Notes under the pieces: model-generated
What the model was told of the DNA's origin: nothing
Seen by the model: the letters and a program-made list of their open reading frames with translations, nothing else
The model's database searches: none
DNA from: Bifidobacterium ruminantium DSM 6489
GTDB taxonomy: Bacteria; Actinomycetota; Actinomycetes; Actinomycetales; Bifidobacteriaceae
NCBI RefSeq assembly: GCF_000770925.1
Contig: NZ_JDTK01000009.1
Coordinates: 37,667 to 101,666 of the forward strand
Direction of reading: 5' to 3'
Length of the DNA: 64,000 nucleotides
In this document: piece after piece, positions 29,582-39,315 of the stretch
Layout of the letters: each line of letters opens with the position of its first letter
Numbering within the stretch: the first letter of the stretch is position 1
Position numbers and translations under genes: made by a program

Positions 29582-31690
29582 TTACGCGTCGATCCAGCTG
29601 ACGTTGCGCGCGTTGCGCTGGATGAACAGACGACGGGGTTCGACTTCGTCGCCCATGAGCATGGAGAAGGTCTCGTCCGCGGCTGCCGCGTCCTCGATCT
29701 GCACCTGCTTCAAAATGCGGTGCTCAGGGTCCATGGTGGTCTCCCACAGCTCCTGGTAGCTCATCTCGCCCAGACCCTTGTACCGCTGGATGCCTTCGCC
29801 CTTCGGCAGCTGACGGCCGGCCGCCTTGCCTTCGGCGAGCACACGGTCGCGTTCGGCGTCGGTGTAGACGAAGTCGTGCGGCCCCTTGGTCCACTTGAGG
29901 CGATACAGCGGAGGCATAGCCACGTACACGTAACCGGCGGTGATCATCGGACGCATGTAGCGGAAGAACAACGTCAGGTTCAGGGTTGCGATATGGGCGC
30001 CGTCGACATCGGCATCGGCCATGATGATGACCTTGTGGTAGCGCACCTTGTTGAGGTCGAAATCCTCGCCGTAGCCGCCGCCGACGGCGGTGATCAGCGA
30101 TTCGATGGTGTCGGACTTCATCATGCGGTCAAGGCTTGCGCGCTCGGTGTTGAGGATCTTGCCTCGCAGCGGCAGGATGGCCTGCGTGATCGGGTTGCGT
30201 CCCTGGATGGCGGAGCCGCCTGCGGAATCGCCCTCCACGATGAACAGCTCGCATTCCTCCGGATTGTTGGACTGGCAGTCCTTCAGCTTGTCCGGCATAC
30301 CGGCCGATTCGAAGATCGACTTGCGGCGGGTGTTCTCGCGTGCCTTCTTGGCGGCGAGACGTGCACGGGAAGCTTCGATGGCCTTCTGGATGATGTTCTT
30401 GGCCTCGCTCGGGTGGGCGTCGAACCAGTCGCCGAGTTTGTCGGTCATGACGCGCTGCACGAAGGTCTTCGCCTCGGAATTGCCGAGCTTGGTCTTCGTC
30501 TGTCCTTCGAACTGCGGGTTGGTGAGCTTGACGGACACCACGGCGGTCAGGCCTTCGCGCACGTCGTCACCGGAGAGGTTCTCGTCCTTGTCCTTGAGGA
30601 TGTTCTTCTCGCGTGCGTAACGGTTGACCAGGGAGGTCAGCGCAGCGCGGAAGCCCTCCTCGTGGGTGCCGCCCTCGGTGGTGGAGATGGTGTTGGCGAA
30701 GGTGTGCACGGCTTCGGAGTACGCGGTGGTCCACTGCATGGCGATTTCCGCGGAGATGCCGATTTTGAGGTCCTCGGCTTCGAAATCGATGACGTCCGGT
30801 TCCACCGGAGTGGCCTTGCGCGACTTCACCAGGTAGTCGACGTAGTCCTTGATGCCGTCGTTGTACTGGTAGGTGACGGTCTGGAACTTCTCCTCACCGT
30901 CGTTGTCCTCGCCGGACACCTCGTCGCCGGCCTGGTCGGGCTCGCGCAGGTCGGTGAGCGAGATCTTCAGTCCCTTGTTCAGGAATGCCATCTGCTGGAA
31001 GCGGTTGCGCAGGATCTCGAAATCGTATGTAGTGGTTTCGAAGATCTTGCCATCGGCCCAGAAGGTCACGGAGGTGCCGGTGGATTCGCCTTCCTCCATC
31101 GGACGGCCCTTGGCCAGATGCGCGGTCGGCTTCTGGTTGATGTAGGTCTGGGTCCAGTGGAAGCCCTGACGGCGCACCTCGATGTCCACGCGGGTGGACA
31201 GCGCGTTCACCACGGAGATGCCCACGCCGTGCAGGCCGCCGGAGACCGCGTATCCGCCGCCGCCGAACTTGCCGCCGGCGTGGAGCTTGGTCATCACGGT
31301 TTCGACGCCGGAGATGCCTTCTCCCGGCACCTCATCGACCGGAATGCCTCGGCCGTCGTCCACCACGCGCACGCCGCCGTCCGGCAGAATCGTCACTTCG
31401 ATATGCGAAGCGTAGCCGGCGAGCGCCTCGTCGACGGAGTTGTCGACGATCTCGTACACCAGGTGGTGCAGGCCGCGGGGGCCGGTGGAGCCGATGTACA
31501 TGCCTGGGCGGATGCGCACCGCCTCGAGGCCTTCCAGAACCCTCAGATCGGATGCGTCATAGTGCTCCGGCGACAACGAATCGTCGAGCTGCGCGTCTTC
31601 GAGCTGGTCGTTCTGGATTTGATCCTGAATCTGATCTTCCTGCGTGTTTTCAGCTGATTCGTTCAGCGAATCCGCATCAAGGTCTGCCAC
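29582..31690 (-). CDS. gyrB: DNA gyrase subunit B
   Basis: 702 residues from the GTG at 31690, chosen because CAGGAAGGA lies just upstream and inside the longer ATG frame from 31708. The GHKL ATPase motifs are EIVDNSVDEALAG and DDGRGIPV, and the Toprim motifs are EGDSAGGSA, PLRGKILNTE and IMADADVDGAHI. It supplies ATP hydrolysis for gyrase. An acidic 40-residue head precedes the ATPase domain. The gene begins the gyrB-gyrA unit, separated from the DUF721 gene by 248 bases with no gene visible. Confidence 0.97.
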   Translation of the reverse strand: MADLDADSLNESAENTQEDQIQDQIQNDQLEDAQLDDSLSPEHYDASDLRVLEGLEAVRIRPGMYIGSTGPRGLHHLVYEIVDNSVDEALAGYASHIEVTILPDGGVRVVDDGRGIPVDEVPGEGISGVETVMTKLHAGGKFGGGGYAVSGGLHGVGISVVNALSTRVDIEVRRQGFHWTQTYINQKPTAHLAKGRPMEEGESTGTSVTFWADGKIFETTTYDFEILRNRFQQMAFLNKGLKISLTDLREPDQAGDEVSGEDNDGEEKFQTVTYQYNDGIKDYVDYLVKSRKATPVEPDVIDFEAEDLKIGISAEIAMQWTTAYSEAVHTFANTISTTEGGTHEEGFRAALTSLVNRYAREKNILKDKDENLSGDDVREGLTAVVSVKLTNPQFEGQTKTKLGNSEAKTFVQRVMTDKLGDWFDAHPSEAKNIIQKAIEASRARLAAKKARENTRRKSIFESAGMPDKLKDCQSNNPEECELFIVEGDSAGGSAIQGRNPITQAILPLRGKILNTERASLDRMMKSDTIESLITAVGGGYGEDFDLNKVRYHKVIIMADADVDGAHIATLNLTLFFRYMRPMITAGYVYVAMPPLYRLKWTKGPHDFVYTDAERDRVLAEGKAAGRQLPKGEGIQRYKGLGEMSYQELWETTMDPEHRILKQVQIEDAAAADETFSMLMGDEVEPRRLFIQRNARNVSWIDA

Positions 31691-31938
31691 AGAGATTCCT
31701 TCCTGCATTTACCCCGCCGTCAGGGTCATTTACGCAGGTGATACCACCTAGAACGCAAATAAAGGCCCCTTCTAGGCGTTTACATACACTGCTAGATATT
31801 CTACTCATGGAGGGGGACAGCGGGCGAGAGGCTTTATCCTCGGAATATCGCCGTTTTGCGCTCCGAAAAAAATGGGAACGACCACCCAGTGCGCTCCGAA
31901 AAGGCCCTATGAAAAGGTGACTGTGAAGAAGGTGCCCG

Positions 31939-32424
31939 TCAGTACCGGAGCTTCCTGGAGATACGCCCACGGCTGAATCCCTGCTGCTGTGGGCCCGTGA
32001 CCTTCACCTCGTTGATGGTCAGTCCCTCGAGATTCTTGCGGATGGTATCGGTCAACGCCGGCACCATATATGACAATGTGGTGGTCCATGCCGGGCTGTC
32101 GCAACGAATCGTCAATACGCCGTCGCGCAGGCTGACGGGGTAGGAGTGCATCGCATTCGCCTTGCCTACAACCTGGTCCCAATGATCCCGCATCTGCGCC
32201 ATCTTCAGATGGGGTATCCAGGCGCCGTTCTGCGCCAGAATGTTGAAAATACTTCCCATCGTCACCGGATCGCGGCCGGGTTTGCCAAAGCTTTCCCACG
32301 CTTTGCGCGACTTCTCCTCACGTTCCTTGAGGAGTCCGGCGCGTTTGCTGATGCGTTCGAACACTTCGGCCGGCAGCTTGCGTTGGTCGAGTTTCAGGGT
32401 TTCGCAGATAGGCGGCTTCGGCAT
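31939..32424 (-). CDS. DUF721/DciA-like protein
   Basis: 161 residues. The C-terminal half has the DUF721 core (WDQVVGKANAMHSYPVSLRDGVLTIRCDSPAWTTTLSYM). DUF721 includes DciA, the helicase-loading partner of DnaB in many bacteria, so a replication-initiation role is plausible given its place between recF and gyrB. Start and recF stop overlap as ATGA, so the two are translationally coupled. Rv0004 has the same position in mycobacteria. Confidence 0.9.
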   Translation of the reverse strand: MPKPPICETLKLDQRKLPAEVFERISKRAGLLKEREEKSRKAWESFGKPGRDPVTMGSIFNILAQNGAWIPHLKMAQMRDHWDQVVGKANAMHSYPVSLRDGVLTIRCDSPAWTTTLSYMVPALTDTIRKNLEGLTINEVKVTGPQQQGFSRGRISRKLRY

Positions 32425-33662
32425 CAGTCCTCATCATCCTTGTCCTGCGACCGCTCCGTCTGCGCGGTCTGTGTGCGCTTGCCGCGTCCGGCGGCGAGCA
32501 GTGCCGCCATCGCGGCCACGTCGCCGTCCATGTCCTGCGATTGCGCGCGACGCAACGCGGCGACATCGATGACATGTGCTCCGCCCTGGGGAATGTCGCT
32601 TGCCGCGGCGACGGTGATGAGCACTTGGTCCTGCCGTTTGGCGAAATCGAGTATCTGCCCGCGTCGGGATTCGTCGAGCTGGGCGAACACATCGTCGAGG
32701 ATGACGATCGGCTTGGTGTCCCACTGCTCCGAAACCACCTCGTACAGCGCCATTTTCAAAGCCAGCGCCATCGTCCACATCTCGCCGTTCGAAGCGAATT
32801 CGCGAGCCGGCATGTCGTTGAGCAGCAAGGTCAGGTCGTCCCGCTGCGGGCCGATCAGATTCTGCCCGCGAGCCACCTCGCCGGGGTAGATCCGTTGGAA
32901 ATGCCGGCTGATCTCCGCTGCCGGCTCGTCGTACAACATCACTTCGTCGAAGGACGGCTCGTATGACAGATCTGCCGCTTCGCTGGCTCCCGCCAGCGCC
33001 TTGTAAATACGAGAAAAGGGCTCACGCAGCCGTCCGATCACTTCGTTGCGGTCCCGCGTCACCTGCATGCCGATTTCGATGAATTGCCCGGTCCACACCT
33101 CCAGGCCGCTCAGCACGGCCTGACGCCCGTATTCGGGGTCGATTCCAGAGCCGTCCGAAAGCTGTTTGAGCAACGCGGCACGCTGTTTGGCGATGTGTGC
33201 GAACTGCTGCAGCGACTGCATATAGCGGGGAAGCAGCAGCGATGCGGCCTGGCTGAGGAAGTTCCTTCTGGTGGCGGGATCGCCCGACACCAGACGCTGG
33301 TCTTCGGGGGTGAAGGATACGGATGGCACCGTTCCTATGATGTCCCGCATGTATTGCGATTTCCCGCCGTCCACTCGTGCTCTGTTGGCTCCGCGCGCAG
33401 CGATGGTGATCTCGTATGAGCGCTGTCCGTCCGTACCTTCCACATTGGCTCGGATAGTGGCGGAGGGGTACCCCTTTTCGATGAGCGGCAGCGACGATGA
33501 CGTGCGATGGCTGGATCCGGTGGAAAGCACTTCCACGGCTTCCACGATATTGGTCTTTCCCAGGCCGTTGGATCCCCGCAGAATGTTGATTCCCGGCTCG
33601 AAATCGATTACGCAATGCTCCCAGGACCGGTAGTGGTCAAGTGCGAGACGGGAAATATGCAT
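32424..33662 (-). CDS. recF: DNA replication and repair protein RecF
   Basis: 412 residues. Walker A is GSNGLGKTN near the N-terminus, the ABC-type signature lies in VARGQNLIGPQRDDL, and Walker B is PIVILDDVFAQLDESR. RecF binds gapped DNA and helps RecA loading. The last 50 residues are a charged extension beyond the usual 360-residue core. It lies 163 bases after dnaN. A GGTTGGCTGGCTGCG-stem hairpin without a T-run lies between them (33771-33816). Confidence 0.96.
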   Translation of the reverse strand: MHISRLALDHYRSWEHCVIDFEPGINILRGSNGLGKTNIVEAVEVLSTGSSHRTSSSLPLIEKGYPSATIRANVEGTDGQRSYEITIAARGANRARVDGGKSQYMRDIIGTVPSVSFTPEDQRLVSGDPATRRNFLSQAASLLLPRYMQSLQQFAHIAKQRAALLKQLSDGSGIDPEYGRQAVLSGLEVWTGQFIEIGMQVTRDRNEVIGRLREPFSRIYKALAGASEAADLSYEPSFDEVMLYDEPAAEISRHFQRIYPGEVARGQNLIGPQRDDLTLLLNDMPAREFASNGEMWTMALALKMALYEVVSEQWDTKPIVILDDVFAQLDESRRGQILDFAKRQDQVLITVAAASDIPQGGAHVIDVAALRRAQSQDMDGDVAAMAALLAAGRGKRTQTAQTERSQDKDDED

Positions 33663-33825
33663 GGAACGTCAAAACCTTTGGAGGATTTGTTTGATTCGGA
33701 GGATGGAAGTAGAAAAAGTTCGTATTGGAAGGGTTTGCAGGCTACGGCGACGGCATCTCGCTGATGGTTCCGTTGGCTGGCTGCGGAGGCATCGGACTTT
33801 CGCAGCCAGCCAACCGAAATCGGAC

Positions 33826-34950
33826 TCAGCTGTTGAAGCGCATCGGCACCAGCAGGTACCGGTAGTCCATGGATTCGTCGGAGTCGGCTTCCTTCTGTCC
33901 GTTGAATTCCACGGGCTTGACCGCGGTGGTCATCTTCATGCGCACGAACGGTTCGCTGATTGCGCTCAGGCCTTCGACCAGATAGGACGGGTTGAAGGCC
34001 ACGGTGATGTCCTCGCCGTCCATGTCGATGTCGAGGATCTCCTTGGCCTGGGCCTCGTCGGCGGCGCCTGCGGACAGGGTCAACTCCTGGCCGGTGAACA
34101 TCATACGGATCGGGGCGTTGCGTTCGGCCACCAGAGACACGCGTTTGATGGCGTCGACGAGAGCCTGCTTGCTGATGACCGCCTGAATCGGGTATTCGTC
34201 GGCATACAGGCGGTCCACGGCCGGGAATTCGCCGTCGATGAGCTGCGACGTGGACACACGGCCTGCGTTCTCAAAGCCAAGCAGGGACGGATTCTCGGCA
34301 TCGAAATCGATGACGATGTCCTGGTGCTCATCCAAGGAGCGGGCCATGTCGCGAAGCAGGGAACCGCGGACCAGCGCGGTGGTGCTGATGGTCGGATCGG
34401 CCGGATTCCAAGCGAAGCTCGAGCGAGCCAGACGGAAACGATCCGTGGAGCTCATGATGACCTTATCGCCCTGGAATTGGACGCGGATGCCGGTGAGAAC
34501 GGGACGGTTCTCCTCACGGGAGACTGCGACGGAGGCTTGGTTGACGGCCTGCGCGAAGGCGGCGGAGTCCGCCTGGCCGAGCGTCGGCGGCACCACGGGC
34601 AGATCCGGGTATTCGCTTTCCGGCATGAGCTGCATGGTGAAGGTCGATTTGCCCGAAGTGATGGTCATGATCGAGCCATCGGTGGAGAGATAAGCTTTGG
34701 CGGCCGGCAGGGATTTGGTGATGTCGGCGAGTAGTTTGCCCAGAACCAGCACGCTTCCGGCTTCGTCGATGCCGGCTTCGATGTGATGACGGGCGGAAAT
34801 GGCGTAATTGAAGGCGGAAAGCTGGAGTGTGCCGTCGATGGCCTCCAGGCGTATGCCCGCAAGAATCGGCGCTGCTGGGCGGGCATCGATGACGCGTGTG
34901 GTCCATGCCACGGCGTCGGCAAGTGCTTGGGAATTGACTTCGACTTTCAT
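33826..34950 (-). CDS. dnaN: DNA polymerase III sliding clamp (beta)
   Basis: 374 residues, standard for the beta clamp, from the ATG at 34950 (MKVEVNSQALADAVAW), with GAGGA nine bases upstream; the longer frame to 34980 is not needed. Three clamp repeats are recognisable (ending DYRYLLVPMRFNS, with the usual C-terminal LxPMR motif). The ring tethers the polymerase and binds DnaA-regulating partners. It is transcribed away from oriC. Confidence 0.97.
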   Translation of the reverse strand: MKVEVNSQALADAVAWTTRVIDARPAAPILAGIRLEAIDGTLQLSAFNYAISARHHIEAGIDEAGSVLVLGKLLADITKSLPAAKAYLSTDGSIMTITSGKSTFTMQLMPESEYPDLPVVPPTLGQADSAAFAQAVNQASVAVSREENRPVLTGIRVQFQGDKVIMSSTDRFRLARSSFAWNPADPTISTTALVRGSLLRDMARSLDEHQDIVIDFDAENPSLLGFENAGRVSTSQLIDGEFPAVDRLYADEYPIQAVISKQALVDAIKRVSLVAERNAPIRMMFTGQELTLSAGAADEAQAKEILDIDMDGEDITVAFNPSYLVEGLSAISEPFVRMKMTTAVKPVEFNGQKEADSDESMDYRYLLVPMRFNS

Positions 34951-34980
34951 GGGGTATTCCTCGTTTCGTTCGTTCCACAT

Positions 34981-35373
34981 GCCATTCTAGCGAAGCGGTA
35001 TACGGGAGGAAAAGCGTGGGGAATTCCCCGCTTTATGAATTTGATGATTATATTAAGAAAAATCCTACATCCGTAATAATAAGCCCTGTGGATAGTGTGG
35101 ATAACCGCGTTCACCCCATATTTCGCAACGGCTCGCTGACAACCGCCTTCTGTGGATAACTTCGGAACAGCATGTGGAAAACCAGGTCACTTATCCACAG
35201 GCCAAAGCTCGATGAAAAGTTATCCACATTTCCCGGTGAATAGTCCACGATTTGCCCACCGGCTCCAGCGGCGTTTCCAACGTGTTTTCCACAGATTTTT
35301 CCCCGGAAAGTGGATATCCCTGTGGACAACTCGACATAAAACGACTCACACGTCGGCGTGTCACCACGGAAGT
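34981..35373. other. Replication origin (oriC), dnaA-dnaN spacer
   Basis: The 505-base gap between dnaN and dnaA has an AT-rich stretch at about 35031-35082, the likely unwinding element, then DnaA boxes. Exact TGTGGATAA/TTATCCACA copies are at 35096-35104, 35151-35159, 35191-35199 and 35220-35228. Near copies are at 35087-35095, 35285-35293 and 35321-35329. A GGGGAATTCCCC palindrome with flanking AAAGCG/GCTTT arms sits at 35011-35035. Gene orientation diverges around dnaA, as expected at an origin. Confidence 0.9.
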
Positions 35374-35403
35374 AAAAAGGTCGGTAAATAATTTACCGAC
35401 CTT
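35374..35403 (-). terminator. dnaA terminator
   Basis: Near-perfect palindrome AAGGTCGGTAAAT / ATTTACCGACCTT followed on the minus strand by a T-run, 52 bases after dnaA. Confidence 0.85.
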
Positions 35404-35455
35404 GAGAAAAACGTTACGGGACAACGCCTGCGCGCCTAGTAATGGCTATGCGTGA

Positions 35456-36982
35456 TTACTTGTCGTTCGACCTTTGCTTGAGCTGCAGAGTCAGCTCGGT
35501 CACATAGTTGTAGATCTCCTGCTTTTCCTGCATCTCGTCATTGATGCGGGTGTACGCGTGCATCACGGTGGTGTGGTCCTTACCCCCGAACACTAACCCG
35601 ATATCGTTGAGGCTCATGCTGGTCAGCTCCCTCACCAGATACATGGCGATCTGACGGGCCAACGCGATCTTCTTGGTGCGGGACCGGCCCACGATGTCAT
35701 CGAAGGTCAGATAGAAGTACTTCGCCACCTGGCTGATGATGTCCGCGGGCTTGATCTCCACATCGGTGGTGAAGAAGTCCTGCAGGGTCTGCTCCGCCAG
35801 CGCGCGGGTGACCGGCTGGTTGCTCAGCGAGGCCATGGCCGTCACACGGTTCAGCGCACCCTCAAGCTCTCGGATGTTCTCCGTGAAGCGCTCCGCGATG
35901 AGATTGAGCACGTCGTTGGGGATATCGGACGCGTTCATGGCCGCAATCATGCGCAGAATGGCGATTCGCGTCTCCAGATCCGGCGGCTTGACGTCGACGG
36001 TCAGTCCGGATTCGAAGCGGGAGATCAGACGTTCGTTGAAGCCCTGCAGATCCTTCGGAGGCACATCGGAGGCGATTACGATACGCTTGTTGGCCTGGTG
36101 CAGGGTATTGAACGTATGGAAGAACTGCTCAAGCGTCGCGTCCTTGCCGCTCAGGAACTGGATGTCGTCGATGAGCAGCACGTCCACCTCACGGTAGCGG
36201 CGGTTGAATTCCTTGATTTGTCCGGAACTCTGGTTGGTGTCCGCCAAGGCCTCGATGAACTCGTTGGTGAACTCCTCGCTGGTCACGTAACGCACCTTGA
36301 GGTTGGGATCCTTGACCAGCGCGTAGTTACCGATGGCGTTCAGCAGGTGGGTTTTGCCCAAGCCGGAGCCGCCATAGATACACAAAGGATTGAAATCATG
36401 TCCGGATCCCTCAGCCACGGCCAGTGCCACGGTACGCGCGAAACGATTGGAATCGCCAGGAACAAAAGTGTCGAAGGTGGCGTTCTTGTTCAGATGGGTC
36501 TCAGGATCGAGCAAAGGCCTGTTCTGGCCGCTTTGGAAGTTGTTGTGATGTTCCGGCGGCATGGTCGTCGGAATCGGCAGCTGACCCTGCGTGGTCTCGT
36601 TCGCGGGCGACTTCGCAAGTGGCTTCACGGGCGCTTTTGCCGGCAATTTCGTGGGGGAGAAGCGCGGATAGTTTTCGATGGGCGCCGTTTCGGGCTTCGA
36701 AGGCTTCTCGACGATTTTGAATGCCGGGAAGATGTCCTGTTCGGCCGATTCGCGCAGCGCCTCCATCAAAGGTTTGTTCAATTCGGTCTGGAGCGCCTGC
36801 TGGGCTGCGGCGGAGGGCACGCACAGCATGATGGTCGGCCCCCACATGCCTTCCGGATAGACGTTCTCCAGCCAGCTTTTGTCACGTACGGAAAGCGATG
36901 GATTCTGATGCAGCAACGCCAGGGCGTCGGACCATACCCCACGAGCCTGTTCGAGAGGGTCTGTTGTCGTTTTTTCAGACAC
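35456..36982 (-). CDS. dnaA: Chromosomal replication initiator protein DnaA
   Basis: 508 residues from the GTG at 36982, which has AAAGGGG six bases upstream; the ATG at 37012 is less likely. Domain I (about 1-85) is followed by a Pro/Lys/Ala-rich linker (about 85-170), the AAA+ ATPase (Walker [10 protein letters not shown], Walker [10 protein letters not shown]) and domain IV with the DnaA-box signature [11 protein letters not shown]. It binds the boxes on both sides of its own gene, so autoregulation is expected. Confidence 0.98.
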   Translation of the reverse strand: MSEKTTTDPLEQARGVWSDALALLHQNPSLSVRDKSWLENVYPEGMWGPTIMLCVPSAAAQQALQTELNKPLMEALRESAEQDIFPAFKIVEKPSKPETAPIENYPRFSPTKLPAKAPVKPLAKSPANETTQGQLPIPTTMPPEHHNNFQSGQNRPLLDPETHLNKNATFDTFVPGDSNRFARTVALAVAEGSGHDFNPLCIYGGSGLGKTHLLNAIGNYALVKDPNLKVRYVTSEEFTNEFIEALADTNQSSGQIKEFNRRYREVDVLLIDDIQFLSGKDATLEQFFHTFNTLHQANKRIVIASDVPPKDLQGFNERLISRFESGLTVDVKPPDLETRIAILRMIAAMNASDIPNDVLNLIAERFTENIRELEGALNRVTAMASLSNQPVTRALAEQTLQDFFTTDVEIKPADIISQVAKYFYLTFDDIVGRSRTKKIALARQIAMYLVRELTSMSLNDIGLVFGGKDHTTVMHAYTRINDEMQEKQEIYNYVTELTLQLKQRSNDK

Positions 36983-37051
36983 GGATAACCCCTTTCTCGA
37001 TAGACGTGCCATTACGATGCAACTGTATATTTGTACTCTTTTTTCCCCAGG

Positions 37052-37179
37052 TTATCCACCGTGGCGCGTGTTGAAAAAACTGAATTGTGAATAACGTTGA
37101 CGTGGTTTGTGGATAACTTTTGTGGGGAGTTCGGCGGAATAGCAACGATTTTGTGGATTATTCTTCGTGGGGAATCCCC
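37052..37179. promoter_or_regulatory. DnaA boxes and hairpin in the dnaA-rpmH divergent spacer
   Basis: The 317-base spacer (36983-37299) has DnaA boxes at 37052-37060 (TTATCCACC), 37108-37116 (exact TGTGGATAA) and 37152-37160 (TGTGGATTA), and a GGGGAATCCCC palindrome at 37169-37179. It should hold the dnaA and rpmH promoters and may form the second part of a bipartite origin. Confidence 0.7.
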
Positions 37180-37299
37180 ATGAAAATATGAAGGAAACGG
37201 TTTTGAATTTCATTCTGTTCAGGGGTCAGAGTAATTTAGTAGAGCTTGACTCATGAGGAGCCGTGCCTTGGCATGGCTAAAACACCGGGAGCATTAATT

Positions 37300-37434
37300 A
37301 TGAAGAGGACATTCCAGCCGAACAACCGCCGTCGTCACATGAAGCACGGTTTCCGTCAGCGTATGCGCACCCGCGCGGGTCGCGCTCTGATCAACCGTCG
37401 CCGCGCCAAGGGCCGCAAGTCCCTCGCTGCCTGA
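37300..37434 (+). CDS. rpmH: 50S ribosomal protein L34
   Basis: 44 residues, highly basic, with the invariant start [20 protein letters not shown] and end GRKSLAA. The ATG at 37300 has GGAG upstream; the longer frame from 37246 is not used. First gene of the rightward rpmH-rnpA-yidD-yidC unit. Confidence 0.97.
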   Translation: MKRTFQPNNRRRHMKHGFRQRMRTRAGRALINRRRAKGRKSLAA

Positions 37435-37454
37435 TTTTTTAGTGGCATAGAGCG

Positions 37455-37820
37455 GTGGAACGGCTGAAAAGCCATCGCGATTTCGTTGCGGTGCTCAAAC
37501 GCCGTCGTAGGGTATCGCGTGAGGACATCGTCGTGCATTATTCGATGCGCGACGATGCCGTGACGGGCGATACCACGACGGTGCATGGTCGTCGTATAGG
37601 CCTGGCCGTTTCCAAAGCCGTTGGCAACGCGGTCACGCGTAATGCCGTGAAAAGGCGTTTCCGCGTGCTTGCGCGGAAATACGAATCCCTGTTACCTGAA
37701 TCCTGCGATATCGTGTTACGCGCCAAGCCAAGTGCCGCACGTGCCGATTTTTTGTCGCTCGAGCAGCAGATGGCGGCATGTTTCGAAGCGGTGAAGCATA
37801 AAACCGCCCAGCGTCAATGA
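37455..37820 (+). CDS. rnpA: Ribonuclease P protein component
   Basis: 121 residues from a GTG. The protein subunit helps RNase P RNA mature tRNA 5' ends. The RNR signature region reads [19 protein letters not shown], with the F-helix [14 protein letters not shown] at the start. It lies 20 bases after rpmH and overlaps yidD by four bases. Confidence 0.95.
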   Translation: MERLKSHRDFVAVLKRRRRVSREDIVVHYSMRDDAVTGDTTTVHGRRIGLAVSKAVGNAVTRNAVKRRFRVLARKYESLLPESCDIVLRAKPSAARADFLSLEQQMAACFEAVKHKTAQRQ

Positions 37821-38149
37821 GCGAAAATCGTCGTCGTCATTGGACGGTGCGGCTCATCCGCTGGTATCAAAAGCATATTTCCGCCCGTACCGCGCCCCGA
37901 TGCCGGTACTATCCAAGCTGTTCGAATTATGCGATTCAGGCGATTGAACGATTTGGCTGCCTTAAGGGTGGCCTTCTTGCGTTATTGCGCCTTCTTCGCT
38001 GCAATCAATGGAACCGTGGTGGAATCGACGATGTTCCGCAGCTCTATTCCTTGTTTTACAGATGTTCGTGGTCGAAGGCACACGAGGAGCCTCGGCTCAC
38101 GCCTCTGGACGTAGAAAAACCTATAGGCGATAAGGAGAATGGCCTGTAA
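37817..38149 (+). CDS. yidD: Membrane protein insertion efficiency factor YidD
   Basis: 110 residues. The family core is intact: [27 protein letters not shown], followed by [18 protein letters not shown]. The tail after residue 85 is variable. The start overlaps rnpA (ATGA) and the stop overlaps yidC (TAATG), so the three are translationally coupled. Confidence 0.96.
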   Translation: MSENRRRHWTVRLIRWYQKHISARTAPRCRYYPSCSNYAIQAIERFGCLKGGLLALLRLLRCNQWNRGGIDDVPQLYSLFYRCSWSKAHEEPRLTPLDVEKPIGDKENGL

Positions 38150-39186
38150 TGAATCAAGATCAATTCCTCCTCGACAGCGGTTTCTGGGGCTGGCTGTATA
38201 AGCTCCTGTACCCCGTCGAGTGGCTTATGACGCAGATCATGGCCGGATTCCACAAGCTCCTGGTGATGCTGGGCATGAACGAGATCGGTTTCTCGTGGGT
38301 CATGTCCATCGTGTTCCTGGTGATTGTGGTCCAGGCGTGCGTGTTCCCGCTCTTCTATAAGTCCATGAAGGGCATGCGCAAGATGCAGGCCCAGATGGCC
38401 GTCATGCAGCCCAAGATGCAGCGCATCCAGAACAAGTACAAGGGCAAGAACGATCCGGCCAGCAAAGAGGCCATGCAGCGCGAAATCATGAAGCTGTACG
38501 AGGACAACGACGCGAACCCGATGGGCGGCTGCACATCCATGCTGCCTATGTTCGTGCAGGGCCCCGTGTTCATGTGCATGTTCTACACGCTGTCGGCCAT
38601 TCCTTATATCGCACGCGGCAAATTCAGGAACGGACAAGGCCTTGGTGCCTTCGACATCGCCACCGCCAAGCAGTTCACCTCCACTAATGTGTTCGGCGTG
38701 AACGTGGCCGAGAACTTCACCACAGCCGGCATCCACGGCAAGATCGTCATCGGCATCTTCGTGGCGTTGATGTGCTTCTGCCTGTGGCTCATGCAGTACA
38801 ACAGCATGAAGCGCAACATGGCGCAGACCGCTGCGAACAAGCAGACCGAAATGATGCAAAAGATGATGCTGTGGCTGTTCCCGATCATGTACATCTTCTC
38901 GGGCGTCGCCATGCCGTTCGCCGTGCTGGTCTACTGGCTTACCAACAACGTCTGCAACCTGCTGCGTTCAATCTGGCAGATCCACGTCTTCCCGACCCCG
39001 GGTTCGCCCGCGGCCGAGGCGAAGGAGAGGCGCGACCACGCCCATGAGAACGCCCGCCGTGCCAAGGCCGGCCTGCCGTCCCTCGAGGAGGAGGAGCTGC
39101 AGAAGGCCAAGGAAGCAGCCGAGAACAAGGAAAAGAACGGCTACCAGCGCGTGCAGCCGAGTCGCAAGAAAAAGAAGAAGAAATAA
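38149..39186 (+). CDS. yidC: Membrane protein insertase YidC
   Basis: 345 residues, the short Gram-positive form. About five hydrophobic helices are visible (for example IGFSWVMSIVFLVIVVQACVF and LFPIMYIFSGVAMPFAVLVY), with the cytoplasmic hairpin KMQAQMAVMQPKMQRIQNKY between the first two. The C-terminus is strongly basic (SRKKKKKK), typical of ribosome-contacting tails. It inserts membrane proteins alone or with SecYEG. The gene is followed by a palindrome that contains a parS site. Confidence 0.96.
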   Translation: MNQDQFLLDSGFWGWLYKLLYPVEWLMTQIMAGFHKLLVMLGMNEIGFSWVMSIVFLVIVVQACVFPLFYKSMKGMRKMQAQMAVMQPKMQRIQNKYKGKNDPASKEAMQREIMKLYEDNDANPMGGCTSMLPMFVQGPVFMCMFYTLSAIPYIARGKFRNGQGLGAFDIATAKQFTSTNVFGVNVAENFTTAGIHGKIVIGIFVALMCFCLWLMQYNSMKRNMAQTAANKQTEMMQKMMLWLFPIMYIFSGVAMPFAVLVYWLTNNVCNLLRSIWQIHVFPTPGSPAAEAKERRDHAHENARRAKAGLPSLEEEELQKAKEAAENKEKNGYQRVQPSRKKKKKK

Positions 39187-39192
39187 GTATCG

Positions 39193-39230
39193 GGTGTGTC
39201 CTGTGTTCCACGTGAAACACAGGACACACC
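39193..39230. terminator. 38-base palindrome after yidC with parS at its apex
   Basis: Arms GGTGTGTCCTGTGTT and its complement are separated only by the parS core, with one mismatched pair. It starts seven bases after yidC and is followed by GCTTTATA. A weak terminator role is inferred from position. Confidence 0.6.
39204..39219. promoter_or_regulatory. parS site 1 (intergenic)
   Basis: TGTTCCACGTGAAACA matches the 16-bp ParB site consensus TGTTNCACGTGAAACA at every position. Confidence 0.9.
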
Positions 39231-39315
39231 GCTTTATATGCGGCAATCACCAACGTGATACACAACAATCGCTAGACTTGAATAACAAGAACCCCGCTCA
39301 AAGGAGTACAGAACC

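Noticed and set aside
26693..31657. A 1654-codon open frame on the plus strand across gyrA and gyrB
   Set aside because: It is antisense to two essential genes, its product has the Val/Gly/His/Leu-rich composition of a codon-bias shadow, and it crosses the gyrB-gyrA gap without any domain.
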